64,000 nt of DNA from Trochalopteron elliotii (Eukaryota > Chordata > Aves > Passeriformes > Leiothrichidae), in contig JANPWX010000074.1 of the NCBI GenBank assembly GCA_024734555.1, positions 775,369 to 839,368 of the forward strand, given 5' to 3'. The notes beneath the pieces are model-generated. The model made no database searches and was not told the origin of the DNA. It was given only the letters and a program-made list of their open reading frames with translations. Below are positions 49,401-61,300 of the stretch, piece after piece. Position numbers and translations under genes: made by a program. Each line of letters begins with the position of its first letter. Within the stretch, counting starts at the first letter, position 1.

Positions 49401-49652
49401 AATATCCAATAGTTCTATTGGCAAAGGTTTTCATGTGTTACTGTGACTCCTGAATTCTCTGGGAATTAAGCTACTTTGGCAGTAGTCTGTGCCCTCAGTG
49501 CTTCTCATGCCATGTTCCAGAGGGGCTCTGACTTGTCCTCTAGGCTACCTTCCCACCACTTTTGTATGGCTCTTAGTTTTCCCCTAAGCAGTTGGTTTGC
49601 TTAGGGGGGAACCCAGAAGCAGTATGCCTGGAATGGAAGGGAAGGGATACGA
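46412..49652 (-). other. Upstream non-coding sequence, part 4
   Basis: The first ~450 bases are richer in G+C than their surroundings and open in several frames, but no frame shows a recognisable protein. The rest is AT-rich and featureless. Confidence 0.55.
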
Positions 49653-49730
49653 GAGAGAACAGAACAGAACAGAACAGAACAGAACAGAAGAGAACAGAAG
49701 AGAACAGAAGAGAACAGAACAGAATAGAAG
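49653..49730. repeat. (AGAAC)n pentamer microsatellite
   Basis: About 15 pentamer units, AGAAC mixed with AGAAG. The open frames across it on both strands are repeat translations, not genes. It abuts the CR1-like stub on its right. Confidence 0.95.
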
Positions 49731-49780
49731 TATCTGAGGTTGAAGGGACCTGTGAGGATCATCTGTTTGGATGAACATCA
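49731..49780 (-). mobile_element. CR1 3'-end stub
   Basis: TATCTGAGGTTGAAGGGACC and GAGGATCATCTG resemble the reverse complement of a CR1 3' end (ATCC.GAGTTGGAAGGGACC...GATCATC). Only about 50 bases are recognisable, so the call is moderate. Confidence 0.6.
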
Positions 49781-52700
49781 CCCAAATGTGAAGCGCAGAC
49801 CTATAAGAGTAAAGGAGAGAGGATCCAGGAAGTAGAGATGGGAGGTGGAAGGCAGCCTTTTCTCTCATGTACATTACTAGTGGGACCTCCCTCCTTTTCC
49901 TTCTTTCCTGCTTTTGATGTCCAGCTTGGAATCTGTGTGCTGGTTTTTGGAAATGCTGTGCACTCACAACTGCAGATTAATGGTAATTATATCTTAACTT
50001 ATGTGATATTTTCTTTAAAGAAGAAGGGAGAGACTAGATTCTAGGGATTACAAATTTGGCATGGAAAATAGGGGATGGTGGTTTTTTTCTGTGTCTTCAG
50101 TTCTCAGATTTAGAAATGGCATGACAATGACTGATGCAATGAATGAAAACCTCAAATCCACTCAAACAAAAAAAGCCCCATCCATAAGACAACTATCATC
50201 ACACTTATTCCCGCCTTTCCAAAGCCCACATTATTCACAGAGAAGCTGGAAATTTAGAGTTTCTTCCTTACAGAGACATATGTAAAAAAAAAATAATTAT
50301 TAAAATTGTTATTATTATTGTAAGAACATTGTTCTTTATTTCTAGTTTGCTTTACTTGGTTTTGTTTCACCTTCAAGTACAGGTGTGGGATGAGAAATAT
50401 AAGTTGTTCTGCACTGTGAATCCTAAAGTGGACTGGCATCTCCCTTGCTAAGAGATAGGGTGAAATTGTGCCATGCAGTGATAGCAGGCACTAAGGACAG
50501 CTTCTGTAGCAGTGACAATAGACCCATGATTACAAAAAACCCCAATAACCAAAGCTACAAAAGCTATTCATTGTAAATTACCAACTACATTGAATAGTTA
50601 TATTGCACAGGGTGGATATGCTCATTTCAGAAATAGAGCTTGAAGAGTGTGTTCCAGTAATTCTAGACTTAAATACAGTAGCACAAAAGCACATCTGTCA
50701 TAAAGGTTTTTTTTTCCCAATACTGTCTAGATTGAAGATTTCTAAAAAGACTTGTGCATTTGGAAGAGATTTGTTCTCTAGGTTTCTCCAGCCATGCTCA
50801 TTTTGTGAGTGATGTGCTGAACGAGGATGGGGCATTGCTGTAATGTTGAATGTACAGCTGCTCTCAGTTTTTCTTGTCTTTTCTGCATCTGGTAAGTTTG
50901 AGTTAATCAGTAGTTCCTTTACCATTTAAAATTCTCCACTAAATATGTTTTTTTCTACACTTGGTGCAAACAAATACAAGCGACCAAGAGTATGACATCA
51001 GGGTTTTTTCCTGAGTTCTTTATGACATCCTCTCTCAGACTTTAAATGAAATTACAGTAACACAGAAAGTTTTCAATTCAGTGAACATATCTTTTAAAAT
51101 ATATTTATTTCTGTTTTACCAAAAGTACCTAGCTTTCTGCATTTTACTTCTCTTTCCTATTGCAAGTTCAACTGCTTTCAACTTTGTCTTGTAGAAATAA
51201 TTTCTGAGAATGATTTTCACTCAAATTTTACAACAGAGAGAATGTTATCTGCCAAATTTGTATTAGACATGAATAGTGAAAAATGTTTTTTTTCACTTTA
51301 GTAATTTTGATAAACATGTTGTCACCACTGATGTCACAGTGGTTCTAGGTTTGGTAAGTCAGTCTTTTCTCACTGACGCAGCACAGGCTGCTACTGAGTA
51401 TCTAAGTAACAACTTAGAGTACTACATTCCAGGTTGCAGCATGACATAGTCCATTTGCATAGACTTTACAAGAGTGGAAACAATGGAGACTAGTAACAGA
51501 CCCAGAAAAGGCAAAAAAACCAAGTCTGTTTCCTTCTCTCTAAAAAAAACCCTGACCTTTTTTAACAGTTTCTGTCAAGATACCAGAAGTTAACGCACTG
51601 CTTGCTTACAAAGAGTAGCATTTTCATGCTCTGTAAAACAAGGCATGGATCACAAATGCCTATGCTGATAGAACTGTCAGGTAGGGTCTCCACTTAGTCC
51701 AACACACAGCATGTTTATCACTCAGACTGTGTTATCCAGCAGCCTGTCTGAAATCTGCTGCAAATGTCTCAGGATTCATGCTCCCAGCTCACTCTGAGAT
51801 GAGTGAATTTGCATCCATCTCTGCCTTCCTACTATGTCTGAAGTATTTAGTGCAAAGACAAGAGAGAATCTATTGCTTCCATGCTCCTTAGTTGAGGAGA
51901 TCTGCTTATTACAGTCCCAACACTTAATATTTTGTATGACAGAGCCCCTTGGGGCTAACATCTCTATATATAACTGCTGGATTTATTACACTTGTTTTAC
52001 TCTGGACTCTTCTCTGTTGTTAGTTCCAGTTCCATTTCTTTTCATGGTATGAAGACATTAACCTCCTCTTTTATGCTTTTACTGCTTTTAATTATTGCTT
52101 AAGACGGTTATCTCTAATAGAACATATTTGAATGAATAGAACTATATTACAGTGATGTGGTGGGTCCAGAATTACACATAGGCTGTGTTCCAGTATAAAA
52201 CCACAGCATGATATGAAGGCTGCATGAAAGTTCTTTCTTTTAAGAGAGAAAGAAGAGACTATCCATGATTGGAAAGAAGGTCAAGCAGCATGGAAAAATT
52301 CAGCATTAATCCACTTTTCTCTCTTCCCTGTTCCCATTTATGATGTTATGAAGCATAGTTTGTAGTTCAACTGATATTGAGTTTGGTTTTCCTTTTCCCT
52401 TTAGTAATGAGCTCATCTTTGAAGATTTATCTTTGTCTCCAGCCTTCCAAGATAATTGTGGTACAATAACAATCCAAAATAACAATGGAACACTGCTGGA
52501 ACATTATGCTGGAAAAATAAGGTGTGTTAGAATATAAAGGATTCTAAGAATGCCGAACTGTCTAAACAGAGATGTTGGTGCACATTATTTTTTGTTCTTT
52601 CTAACTCAAGTGAATTACAGCTCTATAATGTAAATAGTCATTAATCAATTAGTGAGACAATGCCATTAATCAATTTAGTGAGCTAAAATCAATGTTAGCT

Positions 52701-55144
52701 TGACTTTAAATTCCTTTGTCCAGCCCCACCAACAGAGTTATTTGGTGCATGGTTGGACCATGGTGGCAGAGCAGACTGCACACAATGCCCCATGTCACAC
52801 CATAACTGCTCTGGCTGTTCACTGCATTTCTGCTATCCTGACCAAGTGGCAGAACTTCATTGCAATACTGGCAGCAGGGTAGCCACTTTGCATTTTCATT
52901 TCCTGGGGCTGTGTGGTGCTGCACTACAGAATTGTTAGAGCAGGGCTGTGTTTTCACCATGCAGTTGTTTGAGTCCACTGAGTCTGTTGGGGACCATTGT
53001 GATAAATGGGTCTGCAACCATTTCTAGACAGGGGGTTGGGAAGGGACACTTCAGAGATGACATCCAGTGTAGAAATAAGAGCAAATTGGTGCAGTGAGTT
53101 TAGAGAAGAGCAGAGGACTGAATCTACCTTTACATTAGGTAGTGTGTTTGTCATTTCCCTGGCTGCCAAAAGAGGGTACCCTCTGCTTCCCAGGAAGTTC
53201 TATACTAAGTGACAAGGAGATTACCAACCTTGAAACTCAGCGTAAATAGGAAGATAAAGACAAAAATACATCTCAAAGCCAACTATTTTTTTTTTTTCCT
53301 GGGGTAATCCAAGACATGAAAATAACCTGCATGGTTATTGATAAGGTGGACTTGTACTCCAAGACAGTCTTTCTTGTTCCCCCTCTTTTTTTTTTTGTTG
53401 GTACCATATATTGTACAAATCCTTCAACAGTACTCTGCTACTGCTGTGTGTTCATGCAGCAGAAACCCACTGCTACTAATCCTTGGAAAGGAGACCCCAG
53501 GTCAAGTCTCCCACCCTTTCTCATCTGTTGTTGAGATAAGAAGTCCTTTTAAACTGCCTAGGTGTGACCAAGTAAGAGATTTGACAAATTCATTCTAGAT
53601 GTATTTTTCTATTTGGTTAATATATGTATGCTTCATCTGTTCCTGAACAATGGTTCCTTATTTTGTACCACAATTTGCACATGGTCTGGGGTGAATGAGA
53701 GAACTTAAGGTAAAAAAAATATAGCTGCACTTTGGAATAAAGCTTGACTTTAAAGAAGCTTTTTTTAAAAATCCTTGCTTATGTAACAGTATTTTTCTAG
53801 TCCACTAGAAGAGTAGGAAAGCAACCAAAGTAAAGTTAATGGCTTTTTCTGATAGCACAGAGACTTCTGGGAGAAACAGTCCATCTTCCATACACACATT
53901 GACCTTCACCCTTGTGCAGTAAGTTGGTGCAAAGCCTGCACATTTAATTCCCATTTGAGCGAAAGGATTTGTGTCAACCTGAACAATTCTCACTGTTGTG
54001 GGTCACTACTCATGCATGTAGAAAGAACATTGTGATCTTCCCCTTAAACTTTTATCATGAACATACTACATCCATGCTCTTCTGTTGCAAGCAGGGAAGC
54101 TTTTGGGTTTTGGATAAGAGAAACGGTGAAATTAGCATGCTGTGTTTGTAGTCAGACTAGATGAACTAATGACTCTGCCAGGCTTTAAATTTTATCAGTC
54201 TGTTGAAATAATTTTGCTTGAAATCAATGAGACTACCCATATGCTTAAATTTAAGCACCTGCATAAACATTTTCACGGGTCAGGATGTTATTCAGCACAT
54301 AGTTATGAGTGGAGTGTTTTAGACATTATCAAAGAAATTATTTTTTTAACACTAACATTTCTGTTGTGTTGAACAGCTGCATCTCTTTGTAGAACTATTT
54401 TGATGCTGTCCAATATTGAATGTTGATTTCTTAATGTGTTTTAAGTGTGTTTCTTTTTGTGTTCCCTCTACTCCAGTTCTGTTTTCTGAGTGAGACTACT
54501 GTAGAGTGTACATGTGTTCTCAAAAAATCTTGCTTTGACTGCTCCAAACACTTGTAATTCTCTGCTCTTTCTTTTCCTACAGTGTCAGTGGGCCTGACTG
54601 TGACTTGGAGCACAAAGCTTCCTTGTAAGAGCGTCTGGTATAGTGGAATAAAGGCTTAGAGAGAAATTAAGATACTTACACTGGAGCAATTGCATGAGGA
54701 ATAATAAATCTTACTAAACCTGAACTAGCTTTGCAGGAAAGCATGGCATGACTTGTCACCCAAAGTGCATTATTTTTTAAGTCATGTGGTTTTTCTTCAA
54801 TTCAGTCAGCTTTCCTGGAACCAGAAATCCACACTGCCCACACAGTAGTGACAGCTGACTGAAGTATTTATTTGACAACCCAAAACCTCTTTAACTACCT
54901 GGCAAAATATGTCATGGTAGGAAGCATGTGAACCTCAACTTCCTTCTGGTATATCAAATTCTCATATTTAATTTTTAGCTGTGAGCTTTAATAATTGCAG
55001 CCCTGTTAGTACTTGTGAACACTCAAAAGTGTTTATGTAAAAAGAATCTCCTGCAGAGTACTTAGACCCTGGCAGGTGGTAAGATTTTATAAAGCGCTGG
55101 GGTGTAAATTTCATTGTAAGTCCTTCTGAAATCATACAAGCAAG
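49781..55144 (-). other. Upstream non-coding sequence, part 5
   Basis: No exon, RNA gene or repeat family recognised. T-rich runs occur near 53286-53299 and 53387-53397. Confidence 0.6.
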
Positions 55145-55362
55145 AATCACAGAATAACAGAATAAACGAGGTTGGAAAAGACTTTTGAGATCATCGAGTC
55201 CAACCTGTGACCTATCATTACCTTATCAGCTAAACCATGGCACTGAGTGTCTCATCAAGTTTTTTTTAAACACCTCCAGGGATGGTGACTCAACCACCTC
55301 CCTGGGCTGCCCACTCCAGTGCCCAGTCACTCTTTCTGCGAAGCATTTTTTCCTCATGATTC
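55145..55362 (-). mobile_element. CR1 LINE, 5'-truncated 3' end
   Basis: The reverse-complement CR1 3' end is clear: AATCACAGAATAACAGAAT at the terminus, then GAGGTTGGAAAAGAC, GAGATCATCGAGTCCAACCT, AACACCTCCAGGGATGGTGA and CCTCCCTGGGCTGCCCACTC. Similarity fades after about 55360. Same orientation as RASGRP3. Confidence 0.93.
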
Positions 55363-58300
55363 TACCTTCAGGACAAAACCCTCAGTTTGCAAACTTTGAT
55401 CTCATGAACATGTGAACTCTTGCAGTTTAGAAACAAATCTTTGCACGTGTGTATTTATTAAGAGTATTAATTAGAGAATTTTAAAGTACCATCTATAGTG
55501 TTTTTCCAAAGGCAAGTGTGAAAGTGCATCAGTACGTTTTTGAACAACTTTTCCTGTAAGCTACAATGTAACTGTCTGCTTTGTAAATGTTCTTCTCCTT
55601 ATAGCTAAGGAAAGGCTTCTGTTTTGCTACATTCATGCAGTGGTACCAAGCTTTAAAATAGTATATTGAGTGCTGCTGACCTGAATAAATCTTAATGATA
55701 CAGTGTGTACTGTTTAGTTGTATTGCAGTCACTGTGCAACTGACATCTCATGGAAATGATTGCATTCATTCAACACCAGACATGCAATGCTTCCTAAATT
55801 TTTAAATTAAAACACTCTTTTTCTGTTTATGCTTAGTTTTTGTGCAGGGCAGTCAGTTACTGAAATTGAAAGCAAGGAATGTTACCTGCATAAGGGCATG
55901 CTATGCTAGTTACTCAAATTCCAGTCTAAAGAGCTTTCTCTTGCAAGTTCTCTTGCAAGTTTCTCAGTACAAGTTTCTAGTTTTACTGCCATTTTAGTCT
56001 TCAAAAGACCAGGTTTACAACCACCTAGAACTGAGAATTGCTGTAAATACTGAGTACCTCCAAATCAGACAAAGAAAGGCCTGATCCTTTCCATGAGCGT
56101 TGGCTTACATCTGCTTCATTGGAATTGCTGCTTGGCACCTCCCTGGATCAGATTTTCAGCTGACTGCTGCTGTTTACAATTGTCTATCACGGCTTTTCAC
56201 CTGCATGGATGACATCCTGCCTTGCTATCTTCACAATAGCAGACTCTAAACATAATAGCATCCTATGGGGATACAGGACAATAACAACACATCACACTTC
56301 CTTTTTACTCACCAGCAATGTTTTACCATAAACCCCTAGTCCTAGACAACATCTGAATAACAAATTAATAATCTGACTAGCATGTGCTTAGAGGTGATGT
56401 GTTAACACAAATGAGACTAATACAAAGGTTATTCTCATAGATCTTTCAAAGCAGATAAAATTTGCATGATGAAGACTTGAGTCTATTATTCTACAGCTTC
56501 TGTTCTGCTGCCTGCAAATCACAACAGCATTTCCTTTGTTAGAAGTGCAAAGGACATGCTGAGAGTCAAAAAAATCAAGCACAATCTAAAAAACCTTAAT
56601 TTTTCCATCTTAAGAGTCTGTCGTGTTGATGGTAACTCAGTGAATTAATATGGTCTGTACACTGATATACCTTAAAATGGAGCATTTTACACACACAGTC
56701 GTGATAGTATAATATTGTGTATAGTATCTGAAAATAAACAGATTAGAAATTTCTACTCATATTCTACTGTCAGTTTAAATTAGACCTCAGAACAGCAACA
56801 TGCAGTATTGCAATGCAAGCAACAATGAATAATATATCTTGATTTGATATCTGTATGTAGTATATTTTTGTGTATATGCCTGCACATGCACACAAATTAC
56901 CTGTCATAATAAATTCTAAAATTCTAGAAACTTTCAGTTTTAATTCAGGTTAAGTTCCTATCTTCAAGTGTACATCATAAGACTAAATTATCACAAAACT
57001 TGCATTATATACATTTTGGTATGTTTCTATAGTCCACATTAACACATCTTGTACAAATATATGTTTCATATACTTTTCCCTCCCTCCATCTCTCTCTGAA
57101 TCTCCATTTTTAAATGAATGCAGAGGTGAGATCACATTTTCCTTTGGGGCATACATTTACCATAACATTTCTCTAGTACTTAATCACAGTCTATAAGATG
57201 AACATGACACAAATCAGGAAAACAGCAAAGTTTTGTTATGGATTTATGTCAAAGGCTTCTTTTGCTTAAGAAAAGTTCTGAGGAATCCATAAGTGAAATC
57301 AGATTTATCAGACATCCTGCCAAACCTTTATCTAAAAGTCAGTTGCCATTCCTTCTCCAAAGCTCATTCTTTTTTCGTTTACCAGCCTGGCCACACCTGA
57401 AAAGAAGTGGAGCATGCAGCAAGTAGAAATGCCAGAAGGAGGCACTTACCTTAATTTGATAGGTATCCAGCTTGCATCACTCTCTTTTTTTGAAGGAGTT
57501 CTTGTCAGGATATCAAGAGGCTGAGGTTATTTGCTTCCAGCAGTGTCCTGCCCATGACTCTCCCACTCAGCAGCCCTGGCAGGGCCCTGGAGAGAGAAGC
57601 AGGATTGTGCTCTGTTCACTCCCAGCAGCTTCACTGAGGCTGGGGCTCCTTTGAGCTCAATTAGTTCTAGATTGTTTGGCTAAATGGCAGCCACACTTCC
57701 TTCTATTCTTTCCCAACTTAGTTTTCCTGCCTCCAGTGGTGCTTTTTCCTTTCTTTGGACTATAAATAGGCCTGTCACAACACAGTCTATAGCAGTAAGG
57801 AAGGCAGGAAATGCATTTAAACAAAGGAGAGATCTTAGGGGGTTTTGCCCTTCCCTGCCAATGTAAGTAAAAGAATTTGATAGGGATTGGTATGCAGACA
57901 CAGTTCTCTTTGCATGAGGAAAACACTTGTCATCTTTTGTACTCCACAAAAAAATGAGGAGACACAGTAGCAGTAGGCCTTAGTCTCTTTTGTAATTATT
58001 ACTTCCTCAAAGGATTTAATTGTGGTTAAATACTTGAATTTCTTTGGGATTGGAGAGTTGGAAAAAGGATTTTATTTTGCTTAGAAAAGAGGACAAAGTT
58101 GGCTAACATGTTTTAAGAAGACAAAATATGTCTTACAGGATGTGCAAATATTCCATGGTTGAGAATGACGTTTTAAGTATATGAATCTTCATTTTGTCTG
58201 AGTACTTTCTTCCTCAGTGAACTTATCCTGCAGACTAGAAGTGTTTAAGCAAACTAAGTGTGCTTACATGCAGGGAAACAGAATTGCTGTGCATGTATTC

Positions 58301-61300
58301 AATGAAGATGGCTGTGCAGCTATAGGTCTCAGAAAGCAACTATGTTGAAATCCTCAAATATATTCCATGAATTAATTTGAGAAAAAGAATTCTTTTGATG
58401 TACTCTTTTTTTAATCAGAACTTCCAATTTAATTATTTTCAGCTTAGTGGTTTTAAAAATACACACCAAGCCTCCAAGACTCTCTCAAGTTTGAAAAAGG
58501 AATTAACAATTTTCACATTATGCTTAGTTAAGAGGGGAATATAGTGTGGTATTTATCTGTCTCTATCTATTTGCCCCATCCCTACATTTTCTGTTGTCAA
58601 GGGTACGTGGCTAGCCTTCACTTTATGCAAATAAAACAAATTGCTGTAAAAAACCTTTCTGCTGCTTTTTACATTGGTGGTTTTATATTAGAATAGCTGT
58701 GTGTTTACTGAAGACTCTAATGCATTGTTTGGGATTGGTGATTATTTTAGTGGGAATGTAGATACTTGAAAGATAGCTGTTGCAATCTGGATGAAAAATT
58801 TTCCTTCTGTTTAAGATTTATGTCTGAAATATACATGAGGGGTCACACTGAAAGTGGTGAGAATTAAGGACCTGTGGCACTTCAGGAATTTGGAGAACAT
58901 TAAACCTTTTGTTTCAGACATGATGTAGGCAGGGATCATGACTGTTACCCAGCATGATGTTTTATATATGAACTAGTAAATCTGTGTAGTTAACCTTAGG
59001 TAGACTACATGATGCCAGAGCAGTTTGCATGATAGCCATCTTCAGGAGAGTGCCTGCCTTGTTGAGAACTTTGCAAAGATCCTGTCTGCCATGACAAGAA
59101 TGTGATTGCTTACGAAAAAGAAGAAGACCTACAACTGGTGTGTGAATAAACGTTGTTGTTTTTTGAGAATTAATAGTAACTCAAGACTAAGGTTTTCCTT
59201 GAAGATGCTTTTTAAAAATAAAGTTAAACCAAAATGGAATGCTCCAAGCAAAACTCCTTTCAAAATCAATAATTTGATTTATAAAAGGGCCTGAAAGTTA
59301 TGATATTTATGGTACTTTTTTCTTGTGTTAACAATCATATTTGGGAGACAGGTAGAAGGTCTTTAGAAGATGTTGATCTTTGCAGATCATGTCCTACAAA
59401 TCTGACTAAGAGAAATATAATTATTTGTGGTGAACAGTGGATCAAATACTGACTTCAGATGAAACATGAAACCAGATTTTGCTTCAAAGACTCAATCATG
59501 GAGATGACTGAAGGCCAGCTGCAGTCTTTCTAGCCCTTTTGGACCTCAGACCAAGGCTGAAGGATTGGCAATGTGTGAAAGCTGACTGAGCAGCTGTGGA
59601 ACAGGCCTTACTAACTTCTGTTTCTGCAAAGTTGGTCTCCATAATATAACAGCACTGAAATGCAAAGCTGCTTAGCAGTAATAAAATTGCACATACCTTT
59701 ATTCAGATTTAGTTTAGTTGAAATCTTAAATCCTCTCAATGAGTTACTAGTGGTTACAGACTTGAATTTGCATCACACATGCTCTGTGTGCTGTTAGCAC
59801 CAAGCAGTGCCAGAGCCCTGGAGAGGCTTAGTCTGGAATAGCTGCTTGCCTTGTGTCAGCACTGTGCCAGTAGAGCCAAATTGCACAAGCCTGCTTGCAC
59901 TGATTTTGCTGGTAGCCTTTCTTTCAAAACCACACACGAATTTTCTCAGTGTCATCCAAAACATCTCTAAACATTAAAAATAGATTGCAAGGTTAAAGCA
60001 GAATTACTCTCTTCAGTCATTCTGACTTTGTACACTGTAAAAAAATTCTCACCCAGCATGCAAACTTTCTCAGTCCCACTTTACCATTTCAGTCTTGAGG
60101 AGAGTCTGTCTTGAAAGAGATCTTCAGAGTTTTCACCAGAGATTTTCCCCTGGGAATTGATGAGGTAGCTGGTGGAGCCACCAGAGAGCTTGGAGCAGGG
60201 TGAGAAATTGTTGCTGAGGGCAGATGCTTGTAAAGTGCAGTGAATTTTCCCCATGTCAAAGCTAAAGGGATGCATTTTCTCCGACAGTCTCATTTTCACT
60301 TGTCCTTATGCATTAGTGTCTAGGACAAACAATGACTGCACGGGCAGATACAGGGTGCCCAGAACTTTTGGGGATGTGCTTGGTCCCCTGGAATTCAAAG
60401 CGGTTAATTTACATTCTGTGCCCTGAAAAAACATGCATGTGTGCATGTGTTACAGACATAAACAAACTTTGTTTTCAGTGAGTTCCTCTGTGCAGATGCA
60501 GCTTCTTCAAAGTAACAAGAATTATGAATGCCTCACCACAGAAAACTTAAGAGTGATTTATCACATGACAAAAGCACTACTTTTTGCCAGACACCTCAGA
60601 GGGGCTTTGCACAAATAATACTGATTTCTACCACTGAACCAGAAAACATGAATTTAGATGTGTTGATATCCTCTCCCCTCACCACTCCCCACCCCACATC
60701 CCCCACAGCTGATGTTTTTGCTGATTAGCTTTAACGTTGCATCTGGCTTTTAACAATTAGAATGGCAACAATGGTATCCAAACTCCTATGAAAGCTGAGT
60801 ATGGAAGTTTTTCAGTACAGCTTCCAAAATAAAAAGCTGAACTACTGGAACCTTCTCCTCTGCTTTTATGCTGCCCCTCCCTTAGGCTGCTGAGCAGCAT
60901 TGTGTAATGCCACTCTTTCCACTGACATCAGTGACATCAATTTCCATTGACATCAATTCAGCATGGGCAGGGAAGCACACTTTAGTGCCTGTAATTCATT
61001 AAGTAGCTTGAATTCCTTATTTTGTTATTCCTATCCTCCTTACCTCCTCAGTTGTCTCCTTCTTGCCTTCACATCTTAATGCCTCGTGGAATATGTTGCA
61101 AGAAATTACAAAACTTTTCCTGGTAAAACTATCCAGAGGAAGAAACAAAGAACTAGTTTTTATCCTCTATAGCTATTGTTTAGTCTACCTGACAACATCA
61201 TGGAAATCACTTGTCTCAGTAATGCTGAGTAAATTATAAAGACTTTCCTTTTGATTTCTGATTCTGTTAAACACAGATGGTCTTTGTGGACTGCAGTGCA

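Noticed and set aside
49584..49967. 127-codon open frame on the minus strand, and its plus-strand partner
   Set aside because: Both are mostly translations of the AGAAC pentamer repeat (Ser-Val-Leu-Phe-Cys runs).
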